A model generated the notes under the pieces. It made no database searches, was not told where the DNA came from, and saw nothing but the letters and a program-made list of their open reading frames with translations. DNA of 64,000 nucleotides from the NCBI RefSeq assembly GCF_036227265.1, contig NZ_CP109446.1, forward strand, positions 1,277,501 through 1,341,500, in the 5' to 3' direction. The position numbers and the translations under genes were made by a program. This DNA is from Streptomyces sp. NBC_01476 (GTDB taxonomy: Bacteria; Actinomycetota; Actinomycetes; Streptomycetales; Streptomycetaceae). Positions within the stretch are counted from its first letter, which is position 1, and each line of letters starts with the position of its first letter. Of this stretch, positions 41,400 to 50,557 are shown in pieces.

Positions 41400-44069
41400 T
41401 CACGCCTTCTCGGCGACGAGCCGGCGCACGGCCTCGATCGCGTCCGGTACGGCCGCCGGGTTCTGCCCGCCGCCCTGCGCGACGTCGTCCTTGCCGCCGC
41501 CTCCGCCACCGAGTGTCTTGGCGGCGGTACGGACCAGCTCGCCGGCCTTGACGCCGCGCTCACGGGCGGCCTCATTGGTGGCGATGACGGTCAGCGGGCG
41601 GCCGTTGGCCACCGTGAAGAGGGCGACCACGGCCGGACGCCCCCCGGTGATGCGCTGCCGGACGTCCAGCACCAGCCGGCGCAGGTCGTCGGCCCCGGTG
41701 CCGTCCGGCACCGTCGCGGTGACCACGGCGACGCCCTTGACGTCCTCGGCGCCCCCGGCGAGACCGGCGGCGGCCTGGAGCACCTTCTCGGCACGGAACC
41801 GGTCGATCTCCTTCTCCGCCTCCTTGAGCTTGGCGAGCATGCCGGAGATCTTGTCGGGCAGCTCCTCCGGGCGGCCCTTGACCAGCTCGGTGAGCTGGGC
41901 GACCACGGTGTGCTCCCGGGCCAGGAAGTTGTACGCGTCCACCCCGACCAGCGCCTCGACGCGGCGGACCCCGGAGCCGATCGAGGACTCGCCGAGCAGC
42001 TTCACCAGGCCGAGCTGGGCGGTGTTCTGGACGTGCGTGCCGCCGCAGAGTTCCTTGGAGAAGTCCCCGATGGTGACGACCCGGACGTGCTCGCCGTACT
42101 TCTCGCCGAACTCGGCAATGGCGCCCTGCTTCCTGGCCTCGGCGATCGGCATCACCTCGGCGGTGACGTCGAGTTCGCGGGCCAGCACCTCGTTGATCTT
42201 CTGCTCGACGTCGGTGAGCACCCCGCCGGGTACGGCGGCCGGGGAGCCGAAGTCGAAGCGGAAACGGCCGGGTGAGTTCTCCGAGCCGGCCTGGGCGGCG
42301 GTGGGGCCGAGCGCGTCGCGCAGCGCCTGGTGGGTGAGGTGGGTGGCGCTGTGCGCGCGGGCGATGGCCCGGCGGCGCACCAGGTCGATCTGGGCGTGCG
42401 CCGCCGCGCCCACGGTGACCTCGCCGACCTGGACGACACCCTTGTGCACGCTGACGCCGGGCACCGGCTGCTGGACGTCGCGGACCTCGACCACGGCGCC
42501 GGAGTCCAGCCGGATCCGGCCGGTGTCGGCGAGCTGGCCGCCGCCTTCCGCGTAGAAGGGGGTGCGGTCGAGCACGACCTCGACCTCGTCGCCCTCGGTG
42601 GCCGCGGGCGACGGCAGACCGTCGACCAGCAGGCCGACGACGGTGGCCTCGTTGTGGTCGTGGAGGTAGCCGGTGAACTCGGTGCCGCCGGCCCGGTCGG
42701 CGACCTCGCGGTAGGCCGACAGGTCGGCGTGGCCGGTCTTCTTGGCCCGGGCGTCGGCCTTGGCCCGCTCCCGCTGCTCCTTCATCAGCCGCCGGAAGCC
42801 CTCCTCGTCCACGGACAGGCCCTGTTCCGAGGCCATCTCCAAGGTGAGGTCGATCGGGAAGCCCCAGGTGTCGTGGAGCAGGAACGCCTGGTCGCCGGAG
42901 AGGACGCTGCCACCGCCGGCCTTGGTCTCGCTGACCGCGGTGTCCAGGATGTTGGTGCCGGCCCGCAGCGTCTTGAGGAAGGCGGCCTCCTCGGCGAGCG
43001 CCACCGCCTCGATCCGCTTGCGCTCGGTGAGCAGCTCCGGGTACTGCTCGCCCATGGTGGTGAGCACCACGTCGACGAGTTCGGCGGCGACCGCCTCGTG
43101 CGCGCCGAGCAGCCGCATGTTGCGGATGGCGCGGCGCATGATCCGGCGCAGGACGTAGCCGCGGCCCTCGTTGCCGGGGGTGACGCCGTCGCCGATGAGC
43201 ATCATCGAGGTGCGCATGTGGTCGGCGACGACCCGCAGCGCGACATCGGTGTCGTGGGCGCGGCCGTAGGGCACGCCGGTGAGTTCGGTGGCCTTGTCGA
43301 TGACGACGCGCAGGGTGTCGGTCTCGTACATGTTCTGCACGCCCTGCAGGATCATCGCCAGGCGTTCCAGACCGAGGCCGGTGTCGATGTTCTTGGCGGG
43401 CAGGTCGCCGAGGATCGGGAAGTCGTTCTTGCCCTCGCCGGCGCCGCGCACGTACTGCATGAAGACCAGGTTCCAGATCTCCACGTACCGCTCGTCGTTG
43501 ACCGCCGGGCCGCCCTCCTCGCCGAACTCGGGGCCGCGGTCGTAGTTGATCTCGGAGCAGGGGCCGCAGGGGCCGGGGACGCCCATGGACCAGAAGTTGG
43601 AGTCCATGCCGAGCCGCTGGATGCGCTCGGCGGGCACGCCGACGACATCGCGCCAGATGGCCTCGGCCTCGTCGTCCTGCTCGTAGACGGTGATCCACAG
43701 GCGGTCGCCTTCGAGGCCGTACCCGCCCTTGTCCTGGGGCGTGGTGAGCAGCTCCCAGGCGTACGTGATGGCGTCTTCCTTGAAGTAGTCGCCGAAGGAG
43801 AAGTTGCCGCACATCTGGAAGAAGGTGCCGTGCCGGGTGGTCTTGCCGACCTCTTCGATGTCCGGGGTACGCACGCACTTCTGGACGCTGGTGGCACGCG
43901 CGAAGGGGGGCTTGACCTCGCCGAGGAAGTACGGCTTGAAGGGCACCATGCCGGCCGGGACGAGCAGCAGCGTCGGGTCGTCGGCGATGAGGGACGCCGA
44001 CGGCACGACGGTGTGCCCGCGCTCCTCGAAGAAGCGCAGCCAGCGGCGGCGGATTTCTGCCGACTCCAT
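41400..44069 (-). CDS. alaS: Alanyl-tRNA synthetase
   Basis: Charges tRNA-Ala. It has 889 residues with normal domain order. The N-terminal class II catalytic core has [29 protein letters not shown] and [17 protein letters not shown]; the editing domain has zinc ligands [14 protein letters not shown] and CGGTHV; the C-terminal C-Ala domain is Gly-rich ([12 protein letters not shown]). The ATG overlaps the stop of the upstream DUF6167 gene by one base (TGATG), indicating coupling. Confidence 0.97.
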   Translation of the reverse strand: MESAEIRRRWLRFFEERGHTVVPSASLIADDPTLLLVPAGMVPFKPYFLGEVKPPFARATSVQKCVRTPDIEEVGKTTRHGTFFQMCGNFSFGDYFKEDAITYAWELLTTPQDKGGYGLEGDRLWITVYEQDDEAEAIWRDVVGVPAERIQRLGMDSNFWSMGVPGPCGPCSEINYDRGPEFGEEGGPAVNDERYVEIWNLVFMQYVRGAGEGKNDFPILGDLPAKNIDTGLGLERLAMILQGVQNMYETDTLRVVIDKATELTGVPYGRAHDTDVALRVVADHMRTSMMLIGDGVTPGNEGRGYVLRRIMRRAIRNMRLLGAHEAVAAELVDVVLTTMGEQYPELLTERKRIEAVALAEEAAFLKTLRAGTNILDTAVSETKAGGGSVLSGDQAFLLHDTWGFPIDLTLEMASEQGLSVDEEGFRRLMKEQRERAKADARAKKTGHADLSAYREVADRAGGTEFTGYLHDHNEATVVGLLVDGLPSPAATEGDEVEVVLDRTPFYAEGGGQLADTGRIRLDSGAVVEVRDVQQPVPGVSVHKGVVQVGEVTVGAAAHAQIDLVRRRAIARAHSATHLTHQALRDALGPTAAQAGSENSPGRFRFDFGSPAAVPGGVLTDVEQKINEVLARELDVTAEVMPIAEARKQGAIAEFGEKYGEHVRVVTIGDFSKELCGGTHVQNTAQLGLVKLLGESSIGSGVRRVEALVGVDAYNFLAREHTVVAQLTELVKGRPEELPDKISGMLAKLKEAEKEIDRFRAEKVLQAAAGLAGGAEDVKGVAVVTATVPDGTGADDLRRLVLDVRQRITGGRPAVVALFTVANGRPLTVIATNEAARERGVKAGELVRTAAKTLGGGGGGKDDVAQGGGQNPAAVPDAIEAVRRLVAEKA

Positions 44070-44446
44070 CAGTGTTCGTCCTTCCGGTTTCCGTACGCGT
44101 CGTACGCCTCGTGCGACGCGTCGTGTGCGATGCCCCGGCGCGGTGCCGGGAAGTCGGTGTCCTGGGCGGGCAGTACCGCGGGCCGGTCCTTGCGGGCGGT
44201 CAGGCCCGGTGTCTCGGACGTGCCGTGCAGGCCGAGGGCGTCGTGGAGTTCGCCTTCACGCTGGGCCATGCCGGCCCGTACGTCGTGGGCGAACAGCCGC
44301 AGCCGGGCGCCGGTCTCCAGCGCGCGGTCGGCGGCGGTGGCGGCGAGGCTGTCCGGGCTGAGCCGGCGCAGCGCCCGCTTGACCTTGACGGTGGCCCAGA
44401 CGCCGGTGGCGGCGCCGGTGAAGAACCAGAACAGGCGGCGAAACAT
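44069..44446 (-). CDS. DUF6167-family small protein
   Basis: A 125-residue protein of unknown function that precedes alaS throughout Streptomyces. It begins [20 protein letters not shown], a short hydrophobic anchor, then a basic patch KVKRALRRL and an acidic/polar tail probably exposed to the cytoplasm. The stop codon overlaps the alaS start by one base. The DUF948 protein upstream is also membrane-anchored, so the two may work together at the envelope; that is inference from position only. Confidence 0.85.
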   Translation of the reverse strand: MFRRLFWFFTGAATGVWATVKVKRALRRLSPDSLAATAADRALETGARLRLFAHDVRAGMAQREGELHDALGLHGTSETPGLTARKDRPAVLPAQDTDFPAPRRGIAHDASHEAYDAYGNRKDEH

Positions 44447-44459
44447 GGATTCTCAGCCC

Positions 44460-44897
44460 TCAGTCCTCGGTGCGGTTGCGGCGGCGGCCACGCCGGGCCG
44501 CGGGCACCACCTTGCCCTTGACGGTCCTCACCCTGGCCCGGCCGGCGTCGCCGGTCTGCAGCCCGACCGCGCGCCGCACTCCGTAACCGAAGGCGGCGAC
44601 CTTCACCAGCGGGCCGCCGAACGCCGACGCGACGGTGGAGGAGAGCGCGGAGGCGTTGGCGGTGACCTCGGCGACGTCGGAGGTGATGGTGTCGACCCTG
44701 TCGAGCTGGGTGTGCGCGGTGCGCAGCGCGTCGGACGCCTCGCCGAGCAGCGGTACGGCCTGCTCGGTGATCCCGGCGACCAGCTCGGTGGTGCGCTTGA
44801 GGGTCTGGGCGAGCCGGAAGAGCGCCACGGCGAGGAAGGACACCAGGATCGCCCAGAAGACCGCCACGATGAGGCCGGCCACCTCTCCACCGGACAC
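44460..44897 (-). CDS. DUF948-family membrane protein
   Basis: A 145-residue protein of unknown function. GTG 44897 (VSGGEVAGLIVAVFWAIL) is chosen because AGGAGAG lies 7 nt upstream and the sequence matches the family start; longer frames have no ribosome site. One transmembrane helix at residues 6-28 (VAVFWAILVSFLAVALF) is followed by a helical region with heptad character (RTTELVAGITEQAVPLL, QLDRVDTITSDVAEV), as in other DUF948 coiled-coil proteins. The C-terminus is strongly basic. Gap to the DUF6167 gene is 13 nt. Confidence 0.85.
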   Translation of the reverse strand: MSGGEVAGLIVAVFWAILVSFLAVALFRLAQTLKRTTELVAGITEQAVPLLGEASDALRTAHTQLDRVDTITSDVAEVTANASALSSTVASAFGGPLVKVAAFGYGVRRAVGLQTGDAGRARVRTVKGKVVPAARRGRRRNRTED

Positions 44898-45125
44898 GCT
44901 GCCGCTCTCCTGCCTGTCAGCCCTGACTCGCTCGTACGCCGCCACTGTGCCCATCACAGCGATGGGACTGCCGAGCCTATCGCGCCGCGCCTGGCCGGCC
45001 CTACCGCGCGGGTGCGTGGCGGCGGCCCGCCGGGCGGCGGCCGGCAGCCGATCCCTTATCAGATCGGTGAAAGGTTGGAGACATGATTGTACGTTCCGCG
45101 TTTGCACCAGTACGCTCCGTGCACC

Positions 45126-47267
45126 ATGGGTACGCCGCGCAACCTCCCGGCCGAACTGACCGGCTTCGTCGGCCGTGACGATGAACTGGCCGAGTTGTCG
45201 GGGCTGTTGGCGCGCGAGCGACTGGTCACGGTGACCGGCACCGGCGGGGTGGGCAAGACCCGGCTGGCGCTGCGCGCGGCCGGGCAGTCGCAGGACCGTT
45301 TCCGCGACGGGGTCTGGCTGGTCGAGCTGTCGGGGACACGGGACGGCCGGGACAGCGAGCTGCTCGACCGTACGGTGGCGGACGCGCTGCGGCTGCCGGA
45401 CCACACCACCAGGCCGCCCCGGCTGGCGCTGGCCGAGCATCTGGCCGACCGCGAACTGCTGCTGGTCCTGGACGGCTTCGACCTGCTGCACAGCCGGACG
45501 GCGGCCCTGGTGGCCGAATTGCTGCGCCGGGCGCCCGCGTTACGGGTGCTGACGGCCGCCCGCCGGCCGCTGGGCATCACCGGGGAGCGGCTGCTGACGC
45601 TGGAACCGCTGCCGGTGGCCGGGGACGCGGTGCGGCTCTTCGCCGAGCGGGCGGCGGCGGTGCTGCCGGGCTTCGCGGTCACCGAGGAGAACGCGGCCGC
45701 GGTCGCCGAGCTGTGTGCCCGGCTGGACGGGCTGCCGCTCGCCCTGGAGCTGGCCGCGGTGCGGCTGCGCGCGCTGTCGGTGGAGCAGTTGCTCGACCGG
45801 CTCGACGACCGTTTCCGGCTGCTGACCGGCGGCGACCCCGGCGCGGAGCCCCGGCACCGGGCGCTGCGCACCACCATCGGCTGGAGCCATGAGCTGTGCA
45901 CACCCGCCCAACGGCTGCTGTGGGCACGGCTGTCGGTGTTCACCGGCCGGTTCGACCTGGACGCGGTGGAGTACGTGTGCGGCGGCCCGGAACTGGCCGA
46001 AGAAGGCGTGGTGGAGACGGTCGCGGCACTGGTCGAGCGGTCGGTGCTGAGCCGGGAGGAGGGCCCGGACGGGCAGGTGCGGTACCGGATGCTGGAGAGC
46101 GTGCGCGAGTACGCGGCCGGCTGGCTGACCGTGCTCGGCGACGAGACCCGGATGCGGCGCAGGCACCGTGACTGGTACCTCGGGCTGGCCACCTGGTGCG
46201 AGCTGGAGTGGTTCAGCCCGCGGCAGGCGGAGGTGGCCGCCCGGGTGGCGGCGGATCTGCCGAATCTGCGGCTGGCCCTGGAGTTCAGTCTGGACGGGAC
46301 GGCGGGCGAGCCGGCCGAGGACCCGGCGGTCGGCCAGTACCTGGCGGCCACCTTGTGGTTCTGCTGGGTCGGCTGCGGGCGCCTGGGCGAGGGCCGGCAC
46401 TGGCTGGAGCGGGCGATGGAGCTCTCCGGGGCGCCGAGCGGGCCGCGGGCCAAGGTGATGTGGGTGTACGGGTATGTGGCGCTGCTCCAGGGCGACTCCG
46501 CGGCGGCGCTGGCGGCGCTCCAGGAGTGCCGGGCCGAGGCGGAGGCGACCGGGAACGCGGCGGCCGAGGCGTACGCCGTGCACCGGCTGGGCTGCCTGGC
46601 GCTGGTCTCGGACGACATGCCGCGCGCCGAGCACTTCATCGGGGACGCGCTGCGGCGCTACCGGCGGATCGGCGAGCTGAACAGCAATGTGCTGATGGGG
46701 CAGGTCGAGCTGGCGATGGCAGTGGCCTTCCAGGGCGATGTGCCGCACGCGGTGCGGCTCGCCCAGGAGGTCAGGGAGATCTGCCGGGACCACGGGGAGC
46801 GCTGGACGCTGGCCTACGCGCTCTATGTGCTGGCGTACGCGGCCTGGCTGGCCGGTGAGCCGGAGCGGGCCCGGCGGCTGGCCGAGGAGTCGCTCGCGAT
46901 CGACCACGCCTTCCACGATCTGGTGGGGGCGGTGCTGGCGCTGGAACTGCTGGCGCTGATCACCGAGGGCGAGGGGGCGCCGCACGAGGCGGCGGTGCTC
47001 CAGGGCGCGGCGGGCCGGCTGTGGGAGTCGGTGGGCCTGCGGCTCTTCGGCTCGCGGTACTTCAACGCGCCGCACCTGATCTGCGAGCGGCGACTGCGGG
47101 AGGTACTGGGTGAGCCGGCGTACGCGGCGGCGCTGGCGGAAGGGGGGCGGTTGACTCTCGACCAGGCGGTACGGCGGGCGTTGGACCGCCCCGGCCCACC
47201 GCCCTCCCTCCCCCGCGACCGGCCCCCCACCGCGGCCCCCTCCCGGACCAGCCCCCTCCCCCTCTAG
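45126..47267 (+). CDS. NB-ARC/TPR ATPase without DNA-binding domain
   Basis: A 713-residue STAND-type protein related to the ATPase-TPR part of AfsR/SARP and LuxR-LAL regulators. The NB-ARC region begins directly: GFVGRDDELAEL, P-loop TGTGGVGKTRLAL, Walker-B-like ELLLVLDGFDLL (the usual DNCEH is changed), and the GLPLALELAAVRL motif. A winged-helix/arm region and TPR-like helices (about 380-640) follow. No BTAD or HTH is present at either end, so output must be by protein contact. No Shine-Dalgarno is seen; TACGCT lies 9 nt before the ATG, suggesting a nearly leaderless mRNA. The Pro-rich tail runs into intergenic repeats. Confidence 0.82.
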   Translation: MGTPRNLPAELTGFVGRDDELAELSGLLARERLVTVTGTGGVGKTRLALRAAGQSQDRFRDGVWLVELSGTRDGRDSELLDRTVADALRLPDHTTRPPRLALAEHLADRELLLVLDGFDLLHSRTAALVAELLRRAPALRVLTAARRPLGITGERLLTLEPLPVAGDAVRLFAERAAAVLPGFAVTEENAAAVAELCARLDGLPLALELAAVRLRALSVEQLLDRLDDRFRLLTGGDPGAEPRHRALRTTIGWSHELCTPAQRLLWARLSVFTGRFDLDAVEYVCGGPELAEEGVVETVAALVERSVLSREEGPDGQVRYRMLESVREYAAGWLTVLGDETRMRRRHRDWYLGLATWCELEWFSPRQAEVAARVAADLPNLRLALEFSLDGTAGEPAEDPAVGQYLAATLWFCWVGCGRLGEGRHWLERAMELSGAPSGPRAKVMWVYGYVALLQGDSAAALAALQECRAEAEATGNAAAEAYAVHRLGCLALVSDDMPRAEHFIGDALRRYRRIGELNSNVLMGQVELAMAVAFQGDVPHAVRLAQEVREICRDHGERWTLAYALYVLAYAAWLAGEPERARRLAEESLAIDHAFHDLVGAVLALELLALITEGEGAPHEAAVLQGAAGRLWESVGLRLFGSRYFNAPHLICERRLREVLGEPAYAAALAEGGRLTLDQAVRRALDRPGPPPSLPRDRPPTAAPSRTSPLPL

Positions 47268-47418
47268 GGGCGCGAGGAACGGCGCGAGCAACCCACCACC
47301 GGCCGGTGGTCCGGAAACGACAGCGACTGCCCTACCCGGCCGGTGACGGGGTGCGGCCCCGTCGTGGCCGGCCGCAGTTCCTCCCCCAGACTCCGTCCGG
47401 GGGTACCCCCAGCGCCCT
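47265..47418 (+). repeat. Dispersed intergenic element, copy B
   Basis: About 154 bp, inverted relative to copy A at 17681-17835 and nearly identical over its centre. It contains the 14-bp palindrome CCACCGGCCGGTGG (47296-47309), a GACGGGG-TGCGG-CCCCGTC hairpin and GGGGGTACCCCC. It begins at the end of the NB-ARC gene. Confidence 0.85.
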
Positions 47419-47437
47419 AGCGGGGACCCGTGCCCCG

Positions 47438-47566
47438 AAGGGGCGCGAGGAACGGCGCGAGCAACCGGCCACCGGCCGGTGGTCCGGACACGAGAGCAAC
47501 TGCCCTACCCGGCCGGTGACGGGGTGCGGCCCCGTCGTGGCCGGCCGCCGTTCCCCGCGCCCCCCG
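47438..47566 (+). repeat. Dispersed intergenic element, copy C (shorter)
   Basis: A tandem partner of copy B, offset by 173 bp, with the same palindrome at 47469-47482 and the same hairpin, but lacking the CCCCCAGAC/GGGGGTACCCCC end. It finishes at the rpsD 3' end. Together B and C fill the 305-bp gap between the convergent NB-ARC and rpsD genes, which holds no gene. Confidence 0.85.
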
Positions 47567-47572
47567 GAGGGA

Positions 47573-48187
47573 TCAGCGGGCGTAGTACTCGACGACGAGC
47601 TGCTCGTCGCAGATGACCGGGATCTCCTTGCGGTTCGGGTCGCGGTCGAGCCGGAACGCCAGCGCCTGCAGGTTGACCTGAAGGTAGCGCGGGGTCTCGC
47701 CGTCACCGGCCCAGCCGCCCTCGCGGGCGACCGCGAACGGCGTCTTCTCCCGGGACCGCTCGCGGACCTGGACGACGTCCTCGGGGCGCACCCGGAAGGA
47801 CGGCTTGTCGACCTTGCGGCCGTTCACCTCGATGTGGCCGTGCACCACCATCTGCCGGGACTGGTAGATCGTGCGGGCAAGACCCGAGCGCAGCACCAGC
47901 GCGTCCAGCCGCCGCTCCAGCTCGATGATCAGCGCCTCGCCGGTGCGCTGCCCCGCGACCTTCCTGGCCCGGTCGTAGGCGCGCTGCATCTGACGCTCAC
48001 TGATGTCGTACTGCGCGCGCAGCCGCTGCTTCTCCAGCAGCCGGGTCTTGTAGTCGCTGTTCTGCTTGCGACCACGACCGTGCTCACCCGGCGGGTACGG
48101 GCGTGCCTCGAAGTACTTGACCGCCTTCGGGGTGAGCGCGATGCCCAGCGCCCGGGACTTCTTGACCTTGGGACGCGACTGATTCAC
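47573..48187 (-). CDS. rpsD: 30S ribosomal protein S4
   Basis: Primary rRNA-binding protein that nucleates 30S assembly. It has 204 residues from GTG 48187, with GGAGG 10 nt upstream. The N-terminal region lacks the CxxC zinc motif ([16 protein letters not shown]), so this is the zinc-independent form typical of streptomycetes; the S4 RNA-binding domain is [19 protein letters not shown]. It stands alone, away from the rpoA ribosomal operon. Its 55-bp upstream region is shared with the divergent DUF2470 gene and contains an iron-box-like palindrome. Confidence 0.96.
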   Translation of the reverse strand: MNQSRPKVKKSRALGIALTPKAVKYFEARPYPPGEHGRGRKQNSDYKTRLLEKQRLRAQYDISERQMQRAYDRARKVAGQRTGEALIIELERRLDALVLRSGLARTIYQSRQMVVHGHIEVNGRKVDKPSFRVRPEDVVQVRERSREKTPFAVAREGGWAGDGETPRYLQVNLQALAFRLDRDPNRKEIPVICDEQLVVEYYAR

Positions 48188-48192
48188 GTGCG

Positions 48193-48220
48193 TTGAACCT
48201 CCGTGTAAATTAGGTAAGGC
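48193..48220 (+). promoter_or_regulatory. Candidate promoter of the DUF2470 gene
   Basis: TTGAAC (48193-48198), a 16-base spacer and TAAGGC (48215-48220). The -10 element lies inside the iron-box palindrome, so repressor binding there would block it. Confidence 0.35.
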
Positions 48221-48228
48221 TTACCTTA
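48210..48228. promoter_or_regulatory. Iron box (DmdR/IdeR/DtxR-type operator)
   Basis: TTAGGTAAGGCTTACCTTA matches the DtxR/IdeR/DmdR consensus (TTAGGTTAGGCTAACCTAA) at 16 of 19 positions and contains a perfect 7+1+7 palindrome, AGGTAAGGCTTACCT. It ends 4 bp before the Shine-Dalgarno of the DUF2470 gene and 22 bp upstream of the rpsD start. Confidence 0.75.
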
Positions 48229-48242
48229 ACTGAGGAGTGCGC

Positions 48243-49046
48243 ATGATTCGACCCGGGAACCCCATGCCTGACCTGAGCAACGAGTCAGAGCACAGTCAGC
48301 CGCGTCCCGTAGAGGAGGAGGAAGCGCCCCGGCAGCCAACGGCCGCCGAACGCGCACGCACTCTCGTCGAGGGTAACCCGTCACTCGCCCTGACCATTCC
48401 GGGCCTCGGCGTCTCCCCCGAAGACCCGATGACCCCGATGACCCCGCTGCGGCACTCGGTGGGCCCGGACGGCGACCTGTTTCTGCTCGTCCCTCGGCAC
48501 GCGCCCGCCGCCCGCGCGGTGCTGGACGCCGGCGACGAAGAGGTGACCGCTGTGCTGGAGATCACCGATGTGGCCCCGGTCGCGGTGCCGCACCGGATCC
48601 GCGGCCGGGCCTGGATCGCGGGCTGGCTGACCCCGGTGCCGTGCGGCGCCTTCGAGGCCGGCGCCCAGTTGCTGCGGCTGGAGCCCGGCGAGATCACGGT
48701 GGACGATCTGTGGGGCGCCGGGCTGGTGGAGCCGGACGAGTTCGCCGCGGCCGAGGCCGATCCGCTGCGCGGCTGCGAGGCGGAGGTGCTCCAGCACCTG
48801 GCCGCCGCCCACCAGGAGGAGGTCGGACTGCTCTGCGGTCTGATCGCCTCCCCGGACGGCGGATGCGGGCCCCGGGCGGCCGCCGCCGCGGTGCCGCTGG
48901 CGCTGGACCGGTTCGGGCTGCGGGTGCGCTTCACCGCCGACGACGGGGTCTTCGACGCGCGCTTCGACTTCCCCGAGCCGGCCGGCGGCCTGGAGGACGC
49001 CCAGCGTTCGATGCGGGCGCTGTTCGCCGCCGCCCGCGAGGAGTGA
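48243..49046 (+). CDS. DUF2470-domain protein (heme-oxygenase HugZ-like relative)
   Basis: A 267-residue protein with a split-barrel-like N-terminal half (LFLLVPRHAPAARAV, VTAVLEITDVAPVAVPHRIRGRAWIAGW) and a C-terminal DUF2470 domain (EVLQHLAAAHQEEVGLLC, PLALDRFGLRVRF, ARFDFPEPAGGLEDAQ). DUF2470 is the C-terminal domain of HugZ-type heme-degrading proteins and is found in FMN-binding split-barrel proteins. ATG 48243 follows GAGGAG; GTG 48237 overlaps that site. The iron box in its promoter supports a heme or iron role, though catalytic residues were not identified. Confidence 0.8.
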   Translation: MIRPGNPMPDLSNESEHSQPRPVEEEEAPRQPTAAERARTLVEGNPSLALTIPGLGVSPEDPMTPMTPLRHSVGPDGDLFLLVPRHAPAARAVLDAGDEEVTAVLEITDVAPVAVPHRIRGRAWIAGWLTPVPCGAFEAGAQLLRLEPGEITVDDLWGAGLVEPDEFAAAEADPLRGCEAEVLQHLAAAHQEEVGLLCGLIASPDGGCGPRAAAAAVPLALDRFGLRVRFTADDGVFDARFDFPEPAGGLEDAQRSMRALFAAAREE

Positions 49047-49083
49047 CCCCGGGCCGGCGGGACCGGCGGAGCCGTCGCCGCCC

Positions 49084-50439
49084 TCAGTCCCCGCGGCCTG
49101 CCAGCCGCTCCCTGACCCGCTCCAGCACGTCGTAGTAGCGCGCCTCGGCTCCGTACCGGGTCGGCTCGTAGTAGCGGGTGCCGAGCAGTTCCGCGGGGAG
49201 GTACGTCTGGGCCGCGATGGCGCCCGGCACATCGTGCGGGTAGACGTACCCCTGGGCGTGGCCGAGCTTCGCCGCGCCCTTGTAGTGCCCGTCCCGCAGG
49301 TGCGGCGGCACCGGTCCCGCCTTGCCGGCCCGTACGTCCGCAAGCGCCGCGCCGATCGCGGTGGTCGCCGCGTTGGACTTCGCGGCGAGCGCCAGCGCGA
49401 TCGTGGCGTGGCTGAGGATCAGCGACGCCTCGGGGAAGCCGATCATGGCCACCGCCTGCGCCGCGGCGACCGCGGTCGGCAGCGCGGTGGGGTCGGCGAG
49501 GCCGATGTCCTCGCTCGCCGAGATCATCAGCCGGCGGGCGATGAAGCGCGGGTCCTCGCCCGCGTCGATCATCCGGGCCAGGTAGTGCAGGGCCGCGTCC
49601 ACATCGGACCCGCGGATGGACTTGATCAGCGCGCTGGCCACGTCGTAGTGCTGGTCGCCGTCCCGGTCGTAGGTCACCGCGGCCCGGTCGACCGACTCCT
49701 CCAGGGTGGCCAGGGTGATGGTGTCCTCGCCCTTGGCGATGGCGGAACCGGCGCCCGCCTCCAGCGCGGTCAGCGCCCGGCGGGCATCGCCGCCGGCGAT
49801 CCGCAGCAGATGCGCCTCGGCGTCCTCGGGCAGCGTGATCGCGCCGCCGAATCCGCGCTCCTCGGTCAGCGCCCGGTGCAGGACGTCCCGCAGGTCGTCG
49901 TCGGTGAGCGGCTCCAGGGTGAGCAGCAGCGAGCGGGACAGCAGCGGGGAGATCACCGAGAAGTACGGGTTCTCGGTGGTGGCCGCGATCAGGGTCACCC
50001 AGCGGTTCTCCACCGCGGGCAGCAGGGAGTCCTGCTGGGCCTTGCTGAAGCGGTGGATCTCGTCCAGGAAGAGCACGGTCTCACGCTGATAGCCGCCGGA
50101 CTGGCGCTTGGCGCTCTCGATGACCGCGCGGACCTCCTTGACCCCCGCGGTAATCGCGGACAGTTCCACGAAACGCTTGTTGGTGGCCTTGCTGACCACG
50201 TACGCGAGGGTGGTCTTGCCGGTGCCGGGCGGACCCCACAAGATCACCGAGGACGACCCGGCCGGGCCGCCGCCGCCCTCGCCGACCAGCCGGCGCAGCG
50301 GTGAGCCCTGGCGCAGCAGGTGCTTCTGGCCCACCACCTCGTCGATGGTGCGCGGACGCATCCGTACGGCGAGCGGGCTGCTGCTGGGGTCGCGCTCCTG
50401 GCGGTCCTCGACGGCCGCGGTGAACAGATCTGGCTCCAC
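49084..50439 (-). CDS. rarA: Replication-associated recombination protein RarA/MgsA
   Basis: AAA+ ATPase acting at stalled replication forks. It has 451 residues from GTG 50439. Walker [14 protein letters not shown], Walker [17 protein letters not shown], sensor 1 [11 protein letters not shown], and the C-terminal tetramerisation region with [17 protein letters not shown] and [16 protein letters not shown] are all present. It belongs to the clamp-loader-like branch with RuvB and DnaX. It is convergent with the DUF2470 gene. Confidence 0.94.
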   Translation of the reverse strand: MEPDLFTAAVEDRQERDPSSSPLAVRMRPRTIDEVVGQKHLLRQGSPLRRLVGEGGGGPAGSSSVILWGPPGTGKTTLAYVVSKATNKRFVELSAITAGVKEVRAVIESAKRQSGGYQRETVLFLDEIHRFSKAQQDSLLPAVENRWVTLIAATTENPYFSVISPLLSRSLLLTLEPLTDDDLRDVLHRALTEERGFGGAITLPEDAEAHLLRIAGGDARRALTALEAGAGSAIAKGEDTITLATLEESVDRAAVTYDRDGDQHYDVASALIKSIRGSDVDAALHYLARMIDAGEDPRFIARRLMISASEDIGLADPTALPTAVAAAQAVAMIGFPEASLILSHATIALALAAKSNAATTAIGAALADVRAGKAGPVPPHLRDGHYKGAAKLGHAQGYVYPHDVPGAIAAQTYLPAELLGTRYYEPTRYGAEARYYDVLERVRERLAGRGD

Positions 50440-50557
50440 GCACTTCAGCCTAGGTCACCGGTCCGACATCCCGGTCCTGCGGCCGTCAGGGCGCCTCGTT
50501 CCCTCGGCGGGGCGAAACCCCTAGGTTGGGTGGCCCGTGCCACGAGAGGGGAACCCC

